A stretch of 35,931 nt of DNA. Origin: Butyrivibrio sp. (GTDB taxonomy: Bacteria; Bacillota; Clostridia; Lachnospirales; Lachnospiraceae). Each line of letters starts with the position of its first letter. Within the stretch, counting starts at the first letter, position 1. Both the position numbers and the translations under genes were made by a program. Positions 34,871 through 35,931 of the stretch are shown here, piece after piece. The notes beneath the pieces were generated by a model, which was not told where the DNA came from, made no database searches, and saw nothing but the letters and a program-made list of their open reading frames with translations. Location: contig JAILFT010000031.1 in assembly GCA_024697425.1 (NCBI GenBank), forward strand, positions 1-35,931, given 5' to 3'.

Positions 34871-35931
34871 TCAAGATAATCCTTGAGCTTGCGGCTGCGG
34901 CTTGGATGACGGAGCTTTCTAAGAGCCTTTGCCTCGATCTGACGGATACGCTCACGGGTTACGTTGAACTCTTTACCAACTTCTTCAAGAGTTCTTGCTC
35001 TTCCATCATCAAGACCAAATCTGAGTCGCAACACCTTCTGTTCACGCTCTGTAAGTGTTCCGAGAACCTCAACAAGCTGTTCCTTTAAGAGTGTAAAGGC
35101 TGCAGCATCTGCTGGTACAGGAACGTTATCATCCTGAATGAAATCACCAAGATGTGAATCTTCCTCTTCACCGATAGGTGTTTCCAAAGATACAGGCTCC
35201 TGAGAGATCTTAAGGATCTCACGTACACGCTCTACAGGCATATTCATCTCTTTTGCAACCTCTTCAGGAAGTGGCTCACGACCAAGCTCCTGGAGAAGCT
35301 GACGGCTTACACGGATAAGCTTATTGATAGTCTCAACCATGTGAACAGGAATACGGATCGTTCTGGCCTGATCGGCGATAGCTCTTGTGATAGCCTGTCT
35401 GATCCACCATGTAGCATATGTTGAGAACTTGAATCCCTTACGGAAATCGAACTTCTCAACAGCCTTGATAAGACCAAGGTTTCCTTCCTGGATAAGGTCA
35501 AGGAAAAGCATTCCTCTTCCTACATATCTCTTGGCAATACTTACAACAAGACGAAGGTTGGCCTCTGCAAGACGTTTTTTAGCCTCTTCACCCTCATAGA
35601 TTGCCTGATTTAATTCTTTCTTTTCAGCCTCTGAAAGCTCATTTTTATCCTTGTCATCATCAAGCTGTTTCTGAGCATCAGCGCCTGCTTCCATAGCTCT
35701 TGCAAGTTCGATTTCCTGATCAGCGTTAAGAAGCGGAACCTTACCAATTTCCTTAAGGTACATTCTTACAGGATCTTCAATGCTGATTCCATCAGGAACC
35801 GACAGGTCGATATTCTCCATATCTACCTCGTCCTCATCTGAAAGCATCATATCATCTTCATCAGGAAGGTCGTCGTCAACTTCAGAAACTCTAAGGACAT
35901 CGATTCCTGAGCTCTCAAGAACTTCAAGTAC
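34867..35931 (-). CDS. rpoD: RNA polymerase primary sigma factor, 5' end truncated by the window edge
   Basis: [96 protein letters not shown]. The frame stays open from 35850 to 35931 ([27 protein letters not shown]). Confidence 0.97.
   Translation of the reverse strand, partial: VLEVLESSGIDVLRVSEVDDDLPDEDDMMLSDEDEVDMENIDLSVPDGISIEDPVRMYLKEIGKVPLLNADQEIELARAMEAGADAQKQLDDDKDKNELSEAEKKELNQAIYEGEEAKKRLAEANLRLVVSIAKRYVGRGMLFLDLIQEGNLGLIKAVEKFDFRKGFKFSTYATWWIRQAITRAIADQARTIRIPVHMVETINKLIRVSRQLLQELGREPLPEEVAKEMNMPVERVREILKISQEPVSLETPIGEEEDSHLGDFIQDDNVPVPADAAAFTLLKEQLVEVLGTLTEREQKVLRLRFGLDDGRARTLEEVGKEFNVTRERIRQIEAKALRKLRHPSRSRKLKDYLD

Noticed and set aside
1-35931. Search for CRISPR arrays, prophage, transposases, toxin-antitoxin pairs, restriction systems, reverse transcriptases
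   Set aside because: None seen. Gene content is housekeeping plus a catabolic cluster, and the only repeats found are the three structured elements.

Overview
This is a chromosomal window from a Firmicute, probably Lachnospiraceae and Butyrivibrio-like (inferred from gene content and order). Almost all genes are on the minus strand. No phage, transposase, CRISPR array or tRNA was seen. In coordinate order it contains: a Zn/Cd-type P-type ATPase, HMA chaperone and ArsR operon with a perfect 13+13 bp operator; a short pyruvate-kinase-like gene; the conserved pyrH-frr-uppS-cdsA-dxr-rseP-ispG-polC block; a bactofilin and a polysaccharide deacetylase; cinA; a fused feoAB; an aminotransferase; an rlmD-like methyltransferase; a serine hydrolase; a membrane HD-GYP protein; a kduI-kduD-kdgA-kdgK uronate pathway; rnpB; an NAD-dependent epimerase; a TGS/ThrRS-like-uridine kinase fusion; trmK; and a 5'-truncated rpoD. 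The main discovery candidate is a family of three dispersed ~170-183 nt intercistronic elements (9569-9739, 13512-13683, 27945-28127). They sit directly upstream of ispG, uppS and kdgA. Each folds, in the sense orientation, into the same closed multibranch structure. Their stem sequences differ by compensatory changes while the loops and internal-loop motifs are conserved (GARA/GRA loop, tandem GA/GA, GRGAAAAAAGA core, CUUG tetraloop). I cannot name a described family for it. A second lead is an HD-GYP protein whose extracytoplasmic segment looks like a CBM2-type carbohydrate-binding domain.
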